The translations under genes and the position numbers were made by a program. From assembly GCF_900086645.1 (NCBI RefSeq), contig NZ_LT576451.1:3596001-3660000 (forward strand): a stretch of DNA of 64,000 bases, given 5' to 3'. The notes under the pieces were generated by a model. It searched no databases. It was given only the letters and a program-made list of their open reading frames with translations, and was not told the DNA's origin. The stretch's first letter is position 1. The number at the start of each line of letters is the position of its first letter. This stretch comes from Curtobacterium sp. 9128 (GTDB lineage Bacteria > Actinomycetota > Actinomycetes > Actinomycetales > Microbacteriaceae). Below are positions 44,394 to 52,499 of this stretch, piece after piece.

Positions 44394-44421
44394 CCGGCCC
44401 GGGCGATGGCACCCGGGCCGG
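44394..44421. terminator. Terminator of the CrtI-like gene
   Basis: CCGGCCCGGG-CGATGGCA-CCCGGGCCGG, a perfect 10-bp stem 7 bp past the stop of the CrtI-like gene. A copy at 39558-39585 was carried along when the surface-protein cassette was duplicated. The surrounding 44274-44428 also holds the upstream region of paralog B. Confidence 0.8.
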
Positions 44422-44428
44422 AAGTCGT

Positions 44429-45835
44429 TCATGCGGCGTTGAGTGCCCGGTTCGCCGCGTTGACACCGCTCATGCCGTGCACGCCCGGCCCTGGCGGTGT
44501 GGCAGCGGAGCAGAGGTACACGCCGGGCACGCCCGTCCGGTACGGATTCGGCCCGAAGGTCGGCCGGGCGATCAGCTGCCGGAAGGTGTTCGCCCCGGTG
44601 TTGATGTCACCCCCGACGAAGTTCGAGTTCGCCGCCGCCAACCCCATCGCACTGGTGACGCGGGTGGACACGATGCGCTCCCGGAACCCGGGTGCGAAGC
44701 GCTCGATCTGGCTGGTGATCCGGTTCTCGGCGGCGACGGTCGACCCGTACGGCACGTGGGCGTACGCCCAGACGGGGTTGAGTCCGCCCGCGGACCGCGT
44801 CGGATCGGCCTTCCACTGCTGGCCGACCAGGGTGAACGGCGCCCGCGAGGACTTGCCACCGACCACCTGGGCCTCCGCAGCAGCGACCTCGTCCGCGGTG
44901 CCGCCGAGGTGCACGACGCCGGCTTCCTGGCACTCGGCTGCGATCCACGGGATGTCGCCGTCGATCGCGAAGTCCACCTTGTAGGCGGCGGGACCGTGCG
45001 CGTACTCGGTGAACGCCCGGCGGGAGCGCTCGGAGATCCGGTGGTGCAGGATCTCGACGGCAGCGCTCGGTGCGACGTCGAGGAGCACGACGTCGGCGTC
45101 TCCGAGCTCGCGGACGTCGGTGACGGTGCGGCCGGTCTCGACGTGCCCGCCGAGCGACTCGAGTTCCGTGACCAGGGCGTCGGCGAGCACCTGCGCACCA
45201 CCCCGGACGACCGGCCAGCCGACCGCGTGCCCGGCGGATGCGAGCATCACACCGATGGCGGAGGAGAACGTCGTGTCGAGCCGTCCGAACGCGTGCGCGG
45301 CGATGCCGGCGAACAGCGCGCGGTGCCGTTCCTCACGGAAAGAACCGGCGAGCCGCAGCGCAGGCTGCGAGGCCAGAGCCCCGAACCGCGCCATCAGCGC
45401 CGCGTGTCGGGGCATGCGAGCCAGGGGCTGCAGGGCATCGGCGGTCAGGTCGTCGAACCGCTCGGCGAAGGGTCCGAACAGGTTGCGCCAGGTGGACCCG
45501 TCGACGCCCATGCCCTCGGCCGTCGCCGCGATGTCGCGGTACAGCAGGCCGACGCTGCCGTCGTCGAGCGGGTGGGCGAGCGCGGCAGGCGCCTCGTCCC
45601 AGTGCACGCCGTGCCGCTCGAGCTCGAGGGAACGGAGGAACGGCGAGGCAGAGGCGAGCGGCATGAACGACGCTCCCAGGTCGTGGACCAGGCCGGGGGC
45701 GGTCAGCTCCGCGGAACCGACCGCTCCCCCGACCCGCCAGTGCGACTCGAGCACGGTGACGCTCGCGCCTGCCTGCGCCAGCCGGATCGCGCCGGCGAGC
45801 CCGTTGGGCCCGCTGCCGACGACGACGGCCCGCAC
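44429..45835 (-). CDS. CrtI-like FAD-dependent oxidoreductase (phytoene desaturase family)
   Basis: 468 aa. N-terminal dinucleotide fold V-V-V-G-S-G-P-N-G-L-A-G-A-I-R-L-A-Q-A-G-A-S-V-T-V-L-E and C-terminal G-V-Y-L-C-S-A-A-T-P-P-G-P-G-V-H-G-M-S-G as in the phytoene dehydrogenase/NAD(P)-FAD oxidoreductase family. No phytoene synthase or other carotenoid gene is nearby, so carotenoid work is unproven. GTG at 45835 is 2 bp after the HTTM stop, giving a tight operon DUF5819-HTTM-this gene. Confidence 0.85.
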   Translation of the reverse strand: MRAVVVGSGPNGLAGAIRLAQAGASVTVLESHWRVGGAVGSAELTAPGLVHDLGASFMPLASASPFLRSLELERHGVHWDEAPAALAHPLDDGSVGLLYRDIAATAEGMGVDGSTWRNLFGPFAERFDDLTADALQPLARMPRHAALMARFGALASQPALRLAGSFREERHRALFAGIAAHAFGRLDTTFSSAIGVMLASAGHAVGWPVVRGGAQVLADALVTELESLGGHVETGRTVTDVRELGDADVVLLDVAPSAAVEILHHRISERSRRAFTEYAHGPAAYKVDFAIDGDIPWIAAECQEAGVVHLGGTADEVAAAEAQVVGGKSSRAPFTLVGQQWKADPTRSAGGLNPVWAYAHVPYGSTVAAENRITSQIERFAPGFRERIVSTRVTSAMGLAAANSNFVGGDINTGANTFRQLIARPTFGPNPYRTGVPGVYLCSAATPPGPGVHGMSGVNAANRALNAA

Positions 45836-45837
45836 GC

Positions 45838-47187
45838 TCAGACCACCACGGAGTCGTCGCGACGGTCGGTCGCGTCCGCGTCCGCGTCGTCCGGACTGGA
45901 GGCACGGCTCGCGCTCTCGGCAGGGCGTCGCGTCCACAGCGTGGCCGGCTCGGGAGTCGTGGTGACCACGTCGACGTCCGTCGCGGTCGCGACGGGGGCG
46001 ACCCCGGCCTCCAGGTCGTCAGTGGCGACCACCGGCGAGACGGGAGCCGCACCGGACCACGCGTCGTCCACCGGGGTGGCTGCGACGGCGTCCGCCGTCG
46101 TCCGCCGCTCCGCCAAGGTGACCCCGGGCGAGCGTCGCGCCGCGTTGCCCCAGGCGCGCTTGAGGCCGCGGCCCATGGCGCGCCAGGTGTGGTCGCGGAC
46201 GAAGATCGCGTCGACGGCGATCATCGCCATGGAGAAGAACGGCAGGCCCATCAGGACGCCGATGCCGACGTGGAACGACATGATGCCGATCAGGACGATG
46301 ATGCGGGTGATGCGGTTCAGCAGCATCGGCAGGAACATCATCTGCAGGATGATCGTGCCCCACGAGAACGCGGCGACCATGGGGCCCCAGGTGGTGATGA
46401 TCTTCGCGATCTCGGGCCAGGTGGAGAACCGGTCGACCATGAGCGGGCCGTAGACCGCGGTGCCTGCACCCCAGGTTCCGCCCTGTGCCTTGTAGAGCGC
46501 GCCGGACATGTAGACGAAGCCGACGTGCATGGTGGTGACGACGATGGCGAGGTTGTGGAACATCGCGGTGTACGGGCGGACCATGCGGCTGCGGCGGTCG
46601 AAACGGCGCAGAGCGTCGTGCGACTTCGCGTGGCGGCGAGCATCGAGCGAGAGCCGGGCCGAGGTGTCCGCGAAGAGCATGTAGATCATGACCATGCGCA
46701 GGAGGTTGTCGCTCTGGTCACTGAGCAGGTCGTTCATCTCGATGAACGACACGTAGAAGACCAGGTACACCGGCAGGACGAACTTCGTGCGCCACCCGAT
46801 CGCCACCAGGAAGGCGATGACGAACAGGCCGATGTAGCTCAGCGTGAAGCCGACGTTGTCCGGGCCGACGAAGTTGAACCACTTGAACAGCCAGATCTTC
46901 TCGAAGTCGCTGCCCGGGTAGAGGTGCTGCCCGGTCCACGCGGAGCCGGCGCCGTACGCGTAGAGGCGGGTCGACCAGTTGGCGGCGAGGATCCCCATCC
47001 CCATCACGCCGATCAGGATGCGGAAGACCGCGAGGCCGTACAGGGCTCGCTTCTTGCCGAGGAGCCAGTCCTCGGAGAAGGTGGCACCGCGGCTGGCGAG
47101 CGTGACGACTCCGGCGCGACCCGCGCACGCGAGGTCCTTGAGCATGCGGCCGAGGCGAGCGGCCTCGGCGGTGATGATGTTGCCCAT
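45838..47187 (-). CDS. HTTM-domain membrane protein (vitamin-K-carboxylase-like)
   Basis: 449 aa. About six to eight membrane helices between residues 40 and 340 with an HTTM-type pattern (F-R-I-L-I-G-V-M-G near helix 1; N-W-S; L-L-R-M-V-M-I-Y-M-L-F-A-D), as in the vitamin-K-dependent carboxylase-like superfamily. The C-terminal ~90 residues are a disordered Ala/Thr/Asp-rich tail. The reaction is unknown. ATG at 47187 has AGGAG eight bases upstream. It sits between DUF5819 (2-bp gap) and the CrtI-like gene (2-bp gap). Confidence 0.85.
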   Translation of the reverse strand: MGNIITAEAARLGRMLKDLACAGRAGVVTLASRGATFSEDWLLGKKRALYGLAVFRILIGVMGMGILAANWSTRLYAYGAGSAWTGQHLYPGSDFEKIWLFKWFNFVGPDNVGFTLSYIGLFVIAFLVAIGWRTKFVLPVYLVFYVSFIEMNDLLSDQSDNLLRMVMIYMLFADTSARLSLDARRHAKSHDALRRFDRRSRMVRPYTAMFHNLAIVVTTMHVGFVYMSGALYKAQGGTWGAGTAVYGPLMVDRFSTWPEIAKIITTWGPMVAAFSWGTIILQMMFLPMLLNRITRIIVLIGIMSFHVGIGVLMGLPFFSMAMIAVDAIFVRDHTWRAMGRGLKRAWGNAARRSPGVTLAERRTTADAVAATPVDDAWSGAAPVSPVVATDDLEAGVAPVATATDVDVVTTTPEPATLWTRRPAESASRASSPDDADADATDRRDDSVVV

Positions 47188-47189
47188 GG

Positions 47190-47978
47190 TCACTTCTCCT
47201 CTGCGAGCTTCTTGAAGGTGTCGGCGAAGTCCTTGTGGGACTGGCCGGGCATGATGAAGGTGCCGCGCCAGCCCGTCGGGGACCACTGCTCGGGTTCTGG
47301 CTTCGCGTCGGGGTTGTTGCGCTGGTCGAAGGGCACCGCGTTCTGGCGGGAGATGGCGAAGCGGATCGTCGTGACGTCCTCACCCCACATCGTCTTGGCG
47401 ACCTGGGTGGCGTAGGCGCTCGTGTAGGCGTGCTGGGTGATGAACGAGCCGGCGTTCGCCCTGGCCGTCGCGTCGTCGCCCGACGCCTTGTAGAGGGCGC
47501 TCTCGAACCGGGACTTCCAGTCGGCGCCGGTGTAGTAGTTCGCCTGGACGACTTCCTGCTGCTTCTCGTTGAGCTTGCTGTACGCGTCGCGGTACTTGCT
47601 GGCCTGCTCGTTGGCGAGGCCGGCGGCACGCGGCGGGAGGAGGTTGTGGCGGGAGAGCTTGAGCTCGTCCTCGGCGGCGTCGATCCACTCGCTGTTCTGC
47701 TGCTTGCCGTCGACGTTCTCGACCGCGCGGACGTAGAAGTGGTAGTTGCCGTTGATGGGGTCAGGGGCGAAGACGGACCAGCTCTGCCCGAAGAACGGGA
47801 TCTGCCAGCTGGTCAGGAAGTTGCCCGGGACGATCGAGCGCATGGCCGCCGAGTACGGGGCGATCCAGAGCAGCTGGGCGAAGATGTGCCACGCCGCGAT
47901 GAGCGACACGAGCACGAGGACGACGCGAACGACGGGGCGGCGTCGCATGAGATGGGATTTGGGCGACGTGGACGACAT
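47190..47978 (-). CDS. DUF5819 family membrane-anchored protein
   Basis: 262 aa. One N-terminal membrane helix (about residues 15-35) then an extracellular domain with W-S-V-F-A-P-D-P-I-N-G-N-Y-H-F-Y-V-R-A, the DUF5819 hallmark, and a helical Gln/Lys-rich middle. Function unknown; commonly next to HTTM genes. The ATG at 47978 is favoured over an upstream in-frame ATG by AGAGAGG five bases before it. It is the first gene of the three-gene operon. Confidence 0.83.
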   Translation of the reverse strand: MSSTSPKSHLMRRRPVVRVVLVLVSLIAAWHIFAQLLWIAPYSAAMRSIVPGNFLTSWQIPFFGQSWSVFAPDPINGNYHFYVRAVENVDGKQQNSEWIDAAEDELKLSRHNLLPPRAAGLANEQASKYRDAYSKLNEKQQEVVQANYYTGADWKSRFESALYKASGDDATARANAGSFITQHAYTSAYATQVAKTMWGEDVTTIRFAISRQNAVPFDQRNNPDAKPEPEQWSPTGWRGTFIMPGQSHKDFADTFKKLAEEK

Positions 47979-48034
47979 GGGACCTCTCTGATCGATTCGG
48001 GGTTCGAGAGGTGGCACCGTGACACGGCCCGAAG

Positions 48035-48083
48035 ACTCTCGTAGTGAAATATATCAATACGAGAGTGAACATGCAACATTCAC
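48035..48083. promoter_or_regulatory. AT-rich operator-like region upstream of DUF5819
   Basis: ACTCTCGTA (48035-48043) and TACGAGAGT (48058-48066) form a perfect 9-bp inverted repeat around the A+T-rich GTGAAATATATCAA, and a second symmetric pair GTGAA/TTCAC lies at 48065-48083. This is a strong candidate promoter-operator for the DUF5819-HTTM-CrtI operon. The TTGATATATTTCA core resembles the patch before the 1482-aa surface gene. Confidence 0.55.
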
Positions 48084-48115
48084 ATATCATCCGAGATGCG
48101 GCGTGGTGACGCAGC

Positions 48116-48155
48116 AACGCCGAAGGGCACCGCAGATGCGGTGCCCTTCGGCGTT
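48116..48155. terminator. Terminator of the HAD phosphatase gene
   Basis: AACGCCGAAGGGCACCGC pairs perfectly with GCGGTGCCCTTCGGCGTT across a 4-base loop, 32 bp past the HAD stop, followed by G-T-T-C. Confidence 0.85.
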
Positions 48156-48187
48156 GTTCGCTGTCGCTCAGGCGACGGGTGGGGATG

Positions 48188-49030
48188 TCAGCGGGGCAGT
48201 GTGTCCAGGGCCGCGGCGAGCCCGTCGTCCGTCACGCCGCCGGTGATCTCGCTCGCAGCGTCGACCACGTCCTCCGGGGCCTGCCCCATGGCGACGCCGC
48301 GGCCGGAGGTGGAGGCCCACCGCAGCATGTCGATGTCGTTGCGGCCGTCCCCCGCGGCGAAGACCCGTGAGCGCGGGATGTCGAACCACTCCCGCACGCG
48401 CTCCATCGCGGTCGCCTTCGTCACGCCCTCTGGTGCGATGTCGAGCCAGGCGGTCCACCCGACGTTGTACGAGACCTTGTGCAGCCCCATCCGGTCGACG
48501 ATCGCGAGGAACTCCTCGAGCCCGTGCTCGGGGGAGATCACGACGACCCGCGTCGCACGGACGCCCAGCAGCTGCGAGAAGTCGACGTGGGATCCGTGCT
48601 TCGTCATGGCGTCGTCCGGGAACTCCCCCGCGAGCAGGTAGCGCCCGTCGGGCGACTCGACGCCGTACGCCGCGTTCGACAGCGCACCGCGGATCGTCTG
48701 CAGCACGTCGGTCGGGTCGAAGGTCTCGACGTGCACCCGCACGTAGCCGTTGATCGCGTGCGGGGCGTCCGAGCGACGAAGGGTCACCGCGCCGTTCGCG
48801 CACACGAGGTACTCCGGTTCGATGCCGAGCGTCTGCAGCACGGGAACGGTCATGCCCTCGCTACGACCGGTGGAGAGCATGACCTCGTGCCCGGCAGCGG
48901 CAGCGGACTTGATCGCCTCGACGGTGGTGGACGTCACGACACCGTCCTCGCGCATCACGGTGCCGTCGATGTCGAGGGCGACGAGCCAGCGCTTCACGCG
49001 GGTCGCGGCCGTGCCGTGGGCGTCGTTCAT
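48188..49030 (-). CDS. HAD-superfamily Cof-type phosphatase
   Basis: 280 aa. Motif I D-I-D-G-T (residues ~20-24, nucleophile Asp), motif II S-T-G-R-S, motif III Lys in G-V-T-K-A-T-A-M, motif IV G-D-G-R-N-D-I-D-M, with a Cof/C2B-type cap between. It probably dephosphorylates a sugar phosphate or cofactor. The ATG overlaps the serS stop (ATGA), so it is co-translated with serS; the pairing is common in related actinobacteria. Confidence 0.9.
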   Translation of the reverse strand: MNDAHGTAATRVKRWLVALDIDGTVMREDGVVTSTTVEAIKSAAAAGHEVMLSTGRSEGMTVPVLQTLGIEPEYLVCANGAVTLRRSDAPHAINGYVRVHVETFDPTDVLQTIRGALSNAAYGVESPDGRYLLAGEFPDDAMTKHGSHVDFSQLLGVRATRVVVISPEHGLEEFLAIVDRMGLHKVSYNVGWTAWLDIAPEGVTKATAMERVREWFDIPRSRVFAAGDGRNDIDMLRWASTSGRGVAMGQAPEDVVDAASEITGGVTDDGLAAALDTLPR

Positions 49031-50295
49031 CGGGGTTCGATCACCTCGACGCCGCCCAGGTAGGGGCGCAGGACCTCGGGGATGACGACCGTGCCGTCCG
49101 CCTGCTGGTGGGTCTCGAGGATCGCGACGAGCCAGCGCGTGGTGGCCAGCGTGCCGTTGAGCGTGGCGACCGGGGCCGTCTTGCCGCTCTCGGTGCGGTA
49201 GCGGATGTCGAGGCGGCGGGCCTGGAACGTGGTGCAGTTCGACGTCGAGGTGAGCTCGCGGAAGGTGCCCTGCGTCGGGACCCACGCTTCGAGGTCGTAC
49301 TTCCGCGCGGCCGACGTGCCGAGGTCACCGGCTGCGGTCTCGATCACGCGGTAGTGCAGCCCGAGGTCCTGCAGCATCGACTCCTGGTACGCCATCAACT
49401 TCGCGTGCTCGGCGTCCGCCTCGTCCGGGTGGACGTAGGAGAACATCTCGAGCTTGTTGAACTGGTGGACCCGGAGGATGCCGCGGTTGTCCTTGCCCGC
49501 CGAGCCGGCCTCGCGCCGGTAGCAGGTCGACCACCCGGCGTAGCGGAGGGCCGGGTCCTCGGCGCCGAACGCGAGGATCTCGTCCGCGTGGTACCCGGCG
49601 AGGGCGACCTCGCTGGTGCCGGTCAGGTACAGGTCGTCGGCCTCGAGCCGGTACACCTCGGCCGCGTGCTCGCCGAGGAACCCGGTGCCGGCCATGGTCT
49701 CGGGACGCACGAGCGTCGGCGTGATGAGGGGCGTGAAGCCGTGCTGGATCGCCCGGTCGAGCCCGAGAGACATCAGCGCGATCTCGAGCCGGGCGCCGAG
49801 GCCCTTGAGGAAGTAGAAGCGCGAGCCGGACACCTTGACGCCGCGGGGGATGTCGATGATGTCGAGGAGCTCGCCGAGATCGGCGTGGTCCTTCGGCTCG
49901 AAGTCGAACTCCGGCTTGGTACCGACGGTCTTGATCGTGACGAAGTCGTCCTCGCCACCGGCGGGCACGCCGGGCAGCACGACGTTCGGGATCGACCGGA
50001 CGACGCGGTTGAAGGTCTCCTCGGCGGCCGTGACGGCGGCCTGTGCCTCCTTCACGCCGGCGGCGAGCGCTTGGGCCTGCTGCACGAGCGCGGCCTTCTC
50101 GTCCTTCGGCGCCTTGGCGACGGTCTTGCCGAAGGCGTTCTGCTCGGCACGCAGGGCCTCGAACGACGAGATCGCGCTCCGCCTGGCGGCGTCCGCGGCG
50201 ACCGCCTCGTCGACGACGTCGACGGAGGCGCCGCGCGCAGCCTGTGAGGCCTTGATGACATCGGGATCGTCGCGCAGCAGCTGGGGGTCAATCAC
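49027..50295 (-). CDS. serS: Seryl-tRNA synthetase
   Basis: 422 aa, full length. N-terminal coiled-coil tRNA-binding arm (~30-105), then a class II catalytic core with T-G-T-S-E-V-A-L, motif 2 C-Y-R-R-E-A-G-S-A-G-K-D-N-R-G-I-L-R-V-H-Q-F and motif 3 N-G-T-L-A-T-T-R-W-L-V-A-I-L-E. It charges tRNA-Ser, two of which are in this window. GTG start; the HAD gene follows with a 4-bp overlap. Confidence 0.98.
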   Translation of the reverse strand: MIDPQLLRDDPDVIKASQAARGASVDVVDEAVAADAARRSAISSFEALRAEQNAFGKTVAKAPKDEKAALVQQAQALAAGVKEAQAAVTAAEETFNRVVRSIPNVVLPGVPAGGEDDFVTIKTVGTKPEFDFEPKDHADLGELLDIIDIPRGVKVSGSRFYFLKGLGARLEIALMSLGLDRAIQHGFTPLITPTLVRPETMAGTGFLGEHAAEVYRLEADDLYLTGTSEVALAGYHADEILAFGAEDPALRYAGWSTCYRREAGSAGKDNRGILRVHQFNKLEMFSYVHPDEADAEHAKLMAYQESMLQDLGLHYRVIETAAGDLGTSAARKYDLEAWVPTQGTFRELTSTSNCTTFQARRLDIRYRTESGKTAPVATLNGTLATTRWLVAILETHQQADGTVVIPEVLRPYLGGVEVIEPR

Positions 50296-50321
50296 CGGTT
50301 CATCCTAGCCAGACCGAGATG

Positions 50322-50361
50322 GACGGGAGGCTCGTGGCGGCGGCGGCACGAGCCTCCCGTC
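50322..50361. repeat. GACGGGAGGCTCGTG-family palindrome in the serS/kinase divergent promoter
   Basis: GACGGGAGGCTCGTG (50322-50336) pairs perfectly with CACGAGCCTCCCGTC (50347-50361). It sits in the 117-bp gap between divergent starts, so it is not a terminator. It is the same repeat type as at 15839, 22452 and 25968. Confidence 0.85.
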
Positions 50362-50412
50362 GGGTTCTGGTCCCGGAGCGCGACACGCAGGCCCCGCCGG
50401 TACCGTTGAGCC

Positions 50413-51486
50413 ATGTCATCGCCCTCGGAGACCGCGCCCGCGCAGTCGGACGCCCTCGCCACCGAGCACCGCACTGCGGCCGTGGTCTACAACCCGGTCA
50501 AGGTGCACCTCCCCACACTGAAGCAGACGGTGGCCAAGTACGAGCAGGAAGCCGGCTGGAACGCGACGCTGTGGTTCGAGACCACGGAGGAGGACCCGGG
50601 CGGAGGGATGGCCCGCGAGGCCCTCGAAGCCGGCGCCGACGTGATCGCCGCTGCCGGCGGGGACGGGACCGTGCGTGCGGTGGGCGAGGTCGTGCACGGC
50701 TCGGATGCTTCCCTCGCGCTGCTGCCGAGCGGTACGGGCAACCTGCTCGCCCGCAACATGAAGCTGCCCCTCGACGACCTGGACGCCAGCACCCACGCGA
50801 TCTTCCACGGGACCGACCGGCCGATCGACTTCGGGATCCTCGGACTCGAGCGCCCGGACGGCACCCGCGAGCAGTACGGCTTCCTGGTGATGGCGGGGCT
50901 CGGGCTCGATGCCCGGATGCTCGCGAACACCCGCCCCGGGCTCAAGAAGCGCGTCGGGTGGCTCGCCTACGTCGACTCGCTGTTCCGGTCCGTGCGCGAC
51001 ATCGACGGGTTCGACTTCCGGTACCGGCTCGACGAGTCCACGACGAAGTCCGTCCGCGGACACTCGGTCATCGTCGGCAACTGCGGGATGCTCCAGGCGA
51101 ACGCGATGCTCCTGCCGGAGGCCGAGATCGACGACGGGGTCTTCGACATCGTGGTCATGCGTCCCCGGGGGTTCTTCGGCTGGGTGCGGATCGGCGCGCG
51201 GATCTTCTGGGAGAACGCGATCCTCCGGTGGTTCCGCCGCTCGACGCTCGGCAACACGTTCGTCGGGCGTCGGATCATCACCCGCGCCAAGCAGGAACGG
51301 CCGCTGCGCTACCTGCGTGGTGAGGAGTTCGTGCTGCGGCTCGAGAAGCCGGACGAGTTCGAGATCGACGGCGACCCCGTCGGCGAGATCTCGGCGTTCC
51401 GGGCTCGGATCGACCCGGGGGCGCTCCGTGTCCGCGTGCCGGAGCCCGCGGAGCCGACCGGCCGCGCCGCGCGCAAGCGCTCCTAG
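50413..51486 (+). CDS. Diacylglycerol kinase-like lipid kinase (DAGK catalytic domain)
   Basis: 357 aa. N-terminal DAGK domain with V-V-Y-N-P-V-K and the nucleotide motif A-A-G-G-D-G-T-V-R-A (GGDGT at residues 82-86), then P-S-G-T-G-N-L-L-A-R-N. The C-terminal YegS/BmrU-like domain follows. It likely phosphorylates diacylglycerol or a related lipid for recycling. Its stop overlaps the convergent pheA stop. Confidence 0.9.
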   Translation: MSSPSETAPAQSDALATEHRTAAVVYNPVKVHLPTLKQTVAKYEQEAGWNATLWFETTEEDPGGGMAREALEAGADVIAAAGGDGTVRAVGEVVHGSDASLALLPSGTGNLLARNMKLPLDDLDASTHAIFHGTDRPIDFGILGLERPDGTREQYGFLVMAGLGLDARMLANTRPGLKKRVGWLAYVDSLFRSVRDIDGFDFRYRLDESTTKSVRGHSVIVGNCGMLQANAMLLPEAEIDDGVFDIVVMRPRGFFGWVRIGARIFWENAILRWFRRSTLGNTFVGRRIITRAKQERPLRYLRGEEFVLRLEKPDEFEIDGDPVGEISAFRARIDPGALRVRVPEPAEPTGRAARKRS

Positions 51487-52439
51487 CGCGGGTCGGGCTC
51501 GCCGGAGACGATCGCGCGGAGCCAGTCCCGTGCCTCGACGAACGCCTCGTCCGAGTAGCGCAGCGGCACCTCGGACTCCAGCCGATCCGCGCGCGGGTAG
51601 GACCCGAGGAACGTCACGCGCGGGCTGAACCGACGCAGGCCGAGCAGGGCATCGGCGACTCGCTCGTCCTCGACGTGCCCGTCGAGGTCGATGACGAACC
51701 GGTAGCGGCCGAGCTCGTCCCCGATCGGCCGCGAGGACAGCAACCCCATGTTGATGCCCCTCGTGGCGAACTGCTCGAGCATGTCGACGAGGGCACCCGG
51801 GTGGTCTGCGGGCAGTTCGACGATGACGCTCGTCTTGTCCGAACCGGTGCGCTCCGGGATGCTCAGCGTCTTCGAGACGAGCACGAAGCGGGTGACGGCA
51901 CTCGCGTTGTCGCCGATCGAGCTCGCGAGCACGGCGAGGTCGTGGTGGTCGGTGATGCCCGGCGGGGCGACGGCGGCGTCGGCCGTGGGGTGCTCGTCGA
52001 GCAGGGCGACGGCGGCGGCGACGTTCGACGAGGCCGGGATGTGGCCGTGCCCGGGGACGTTCGTCTCGAGCCAGCGGTGGGTCTGGGCGTAGGCGACGGG
52101 GTGCGCGTTCACGGTGCGGACGTCGGCGAGCGCGGTGCCGTGCCGGGCGACGAGCACGAAGTCGACCGGGACGAGGTACTCGCCCACGATCCGCACGCCG
52201 GGGATCCGGGCGAGGGCGTCCTGTGTGGCGCTGACGCCGCCGTCGACGCTGTTCTCGATCGCGATGACGGCACCGACGGAGCGGCCTGACATCACGTCGT
52301 CGAGCGCTTCTCCGACGTTGTTGACGCTCCGCCAGGGCTTGCCGGCAGCCGCGTCGACGAGCTTGAGCGCCGCCTCGGTGAAGGTGCCGGCGGGTCCGAG
52401 GTAGCTGTACGTGTCGGACGCTGCGTCGGGCTGGCTCAT
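51483..52439 (-). CDS. pheA: Prephenate dehydratase
   Basis: 318 aa. Monofunctional enzyme: N-terminal dehydratase domain (Y-L-G-P-A-G-T-F-T-E-A-A at ~13-24, A-I-E-N-S-V-D-G, and the catalytic T-R-F in V-T-R-F-V-L-V) and a C-terminal ACT domain for phenylalanine feedback (L-S-S-R-P-I-G). It converts prephenate to phenylpyruvate. The ATG at 52439 is favoured; a nine-codon upstream extension is unlikely. Convergent stop overlap with the lipid kinase. Confidence 0.95.
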   Translation of the reverse strand: MSQPDAASDTYSYLGPAGTFTEAALKLVDAAAGKPWRSVNNVGEALDDVMSGRSVGAVIAIENSVDGGVSATQDALARIPGVRIVGEYLVPVDFVLVARHGTALADVRTVNAHPVAYAQTHRWLETNVPGHGHIPASSNVAAAVALLDEHPTADAAVAPPGITDHHDLAVLASSIGDNASAVTRFVLVSKTLSIPERTGSDKTSVIVELPADHPGALVDMLEQFATRGINMGLLSSRPIGDELGRYRFVIDLDGHVEDERVADALLGLRRFSPRVTFLGSYPRADRLESEVPLRYSDEAFVEARDWLRAIVSGEPDPR

Positions 52440-52499
52440 GCCGCCGAGCCTATTGCACCCGTCCACGCCGCCACGGCCGGGTCAGTCGGCCGCCGGTCG

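Noticed and set aside
44429..45835. Carotenoid biosynthesis cluster
   Set aside because: Only one CrtI-like gene is present, without crtB, crtE or a cyclase nearby. The operon partners are HTTM and DUF5819.
49027..50295. serS together with two tRNA-Ser genes as a serine-linked island
   Set aside because: The three loci are 20-34 kb apart with unrelated genes between, so chance is enough to explain it.
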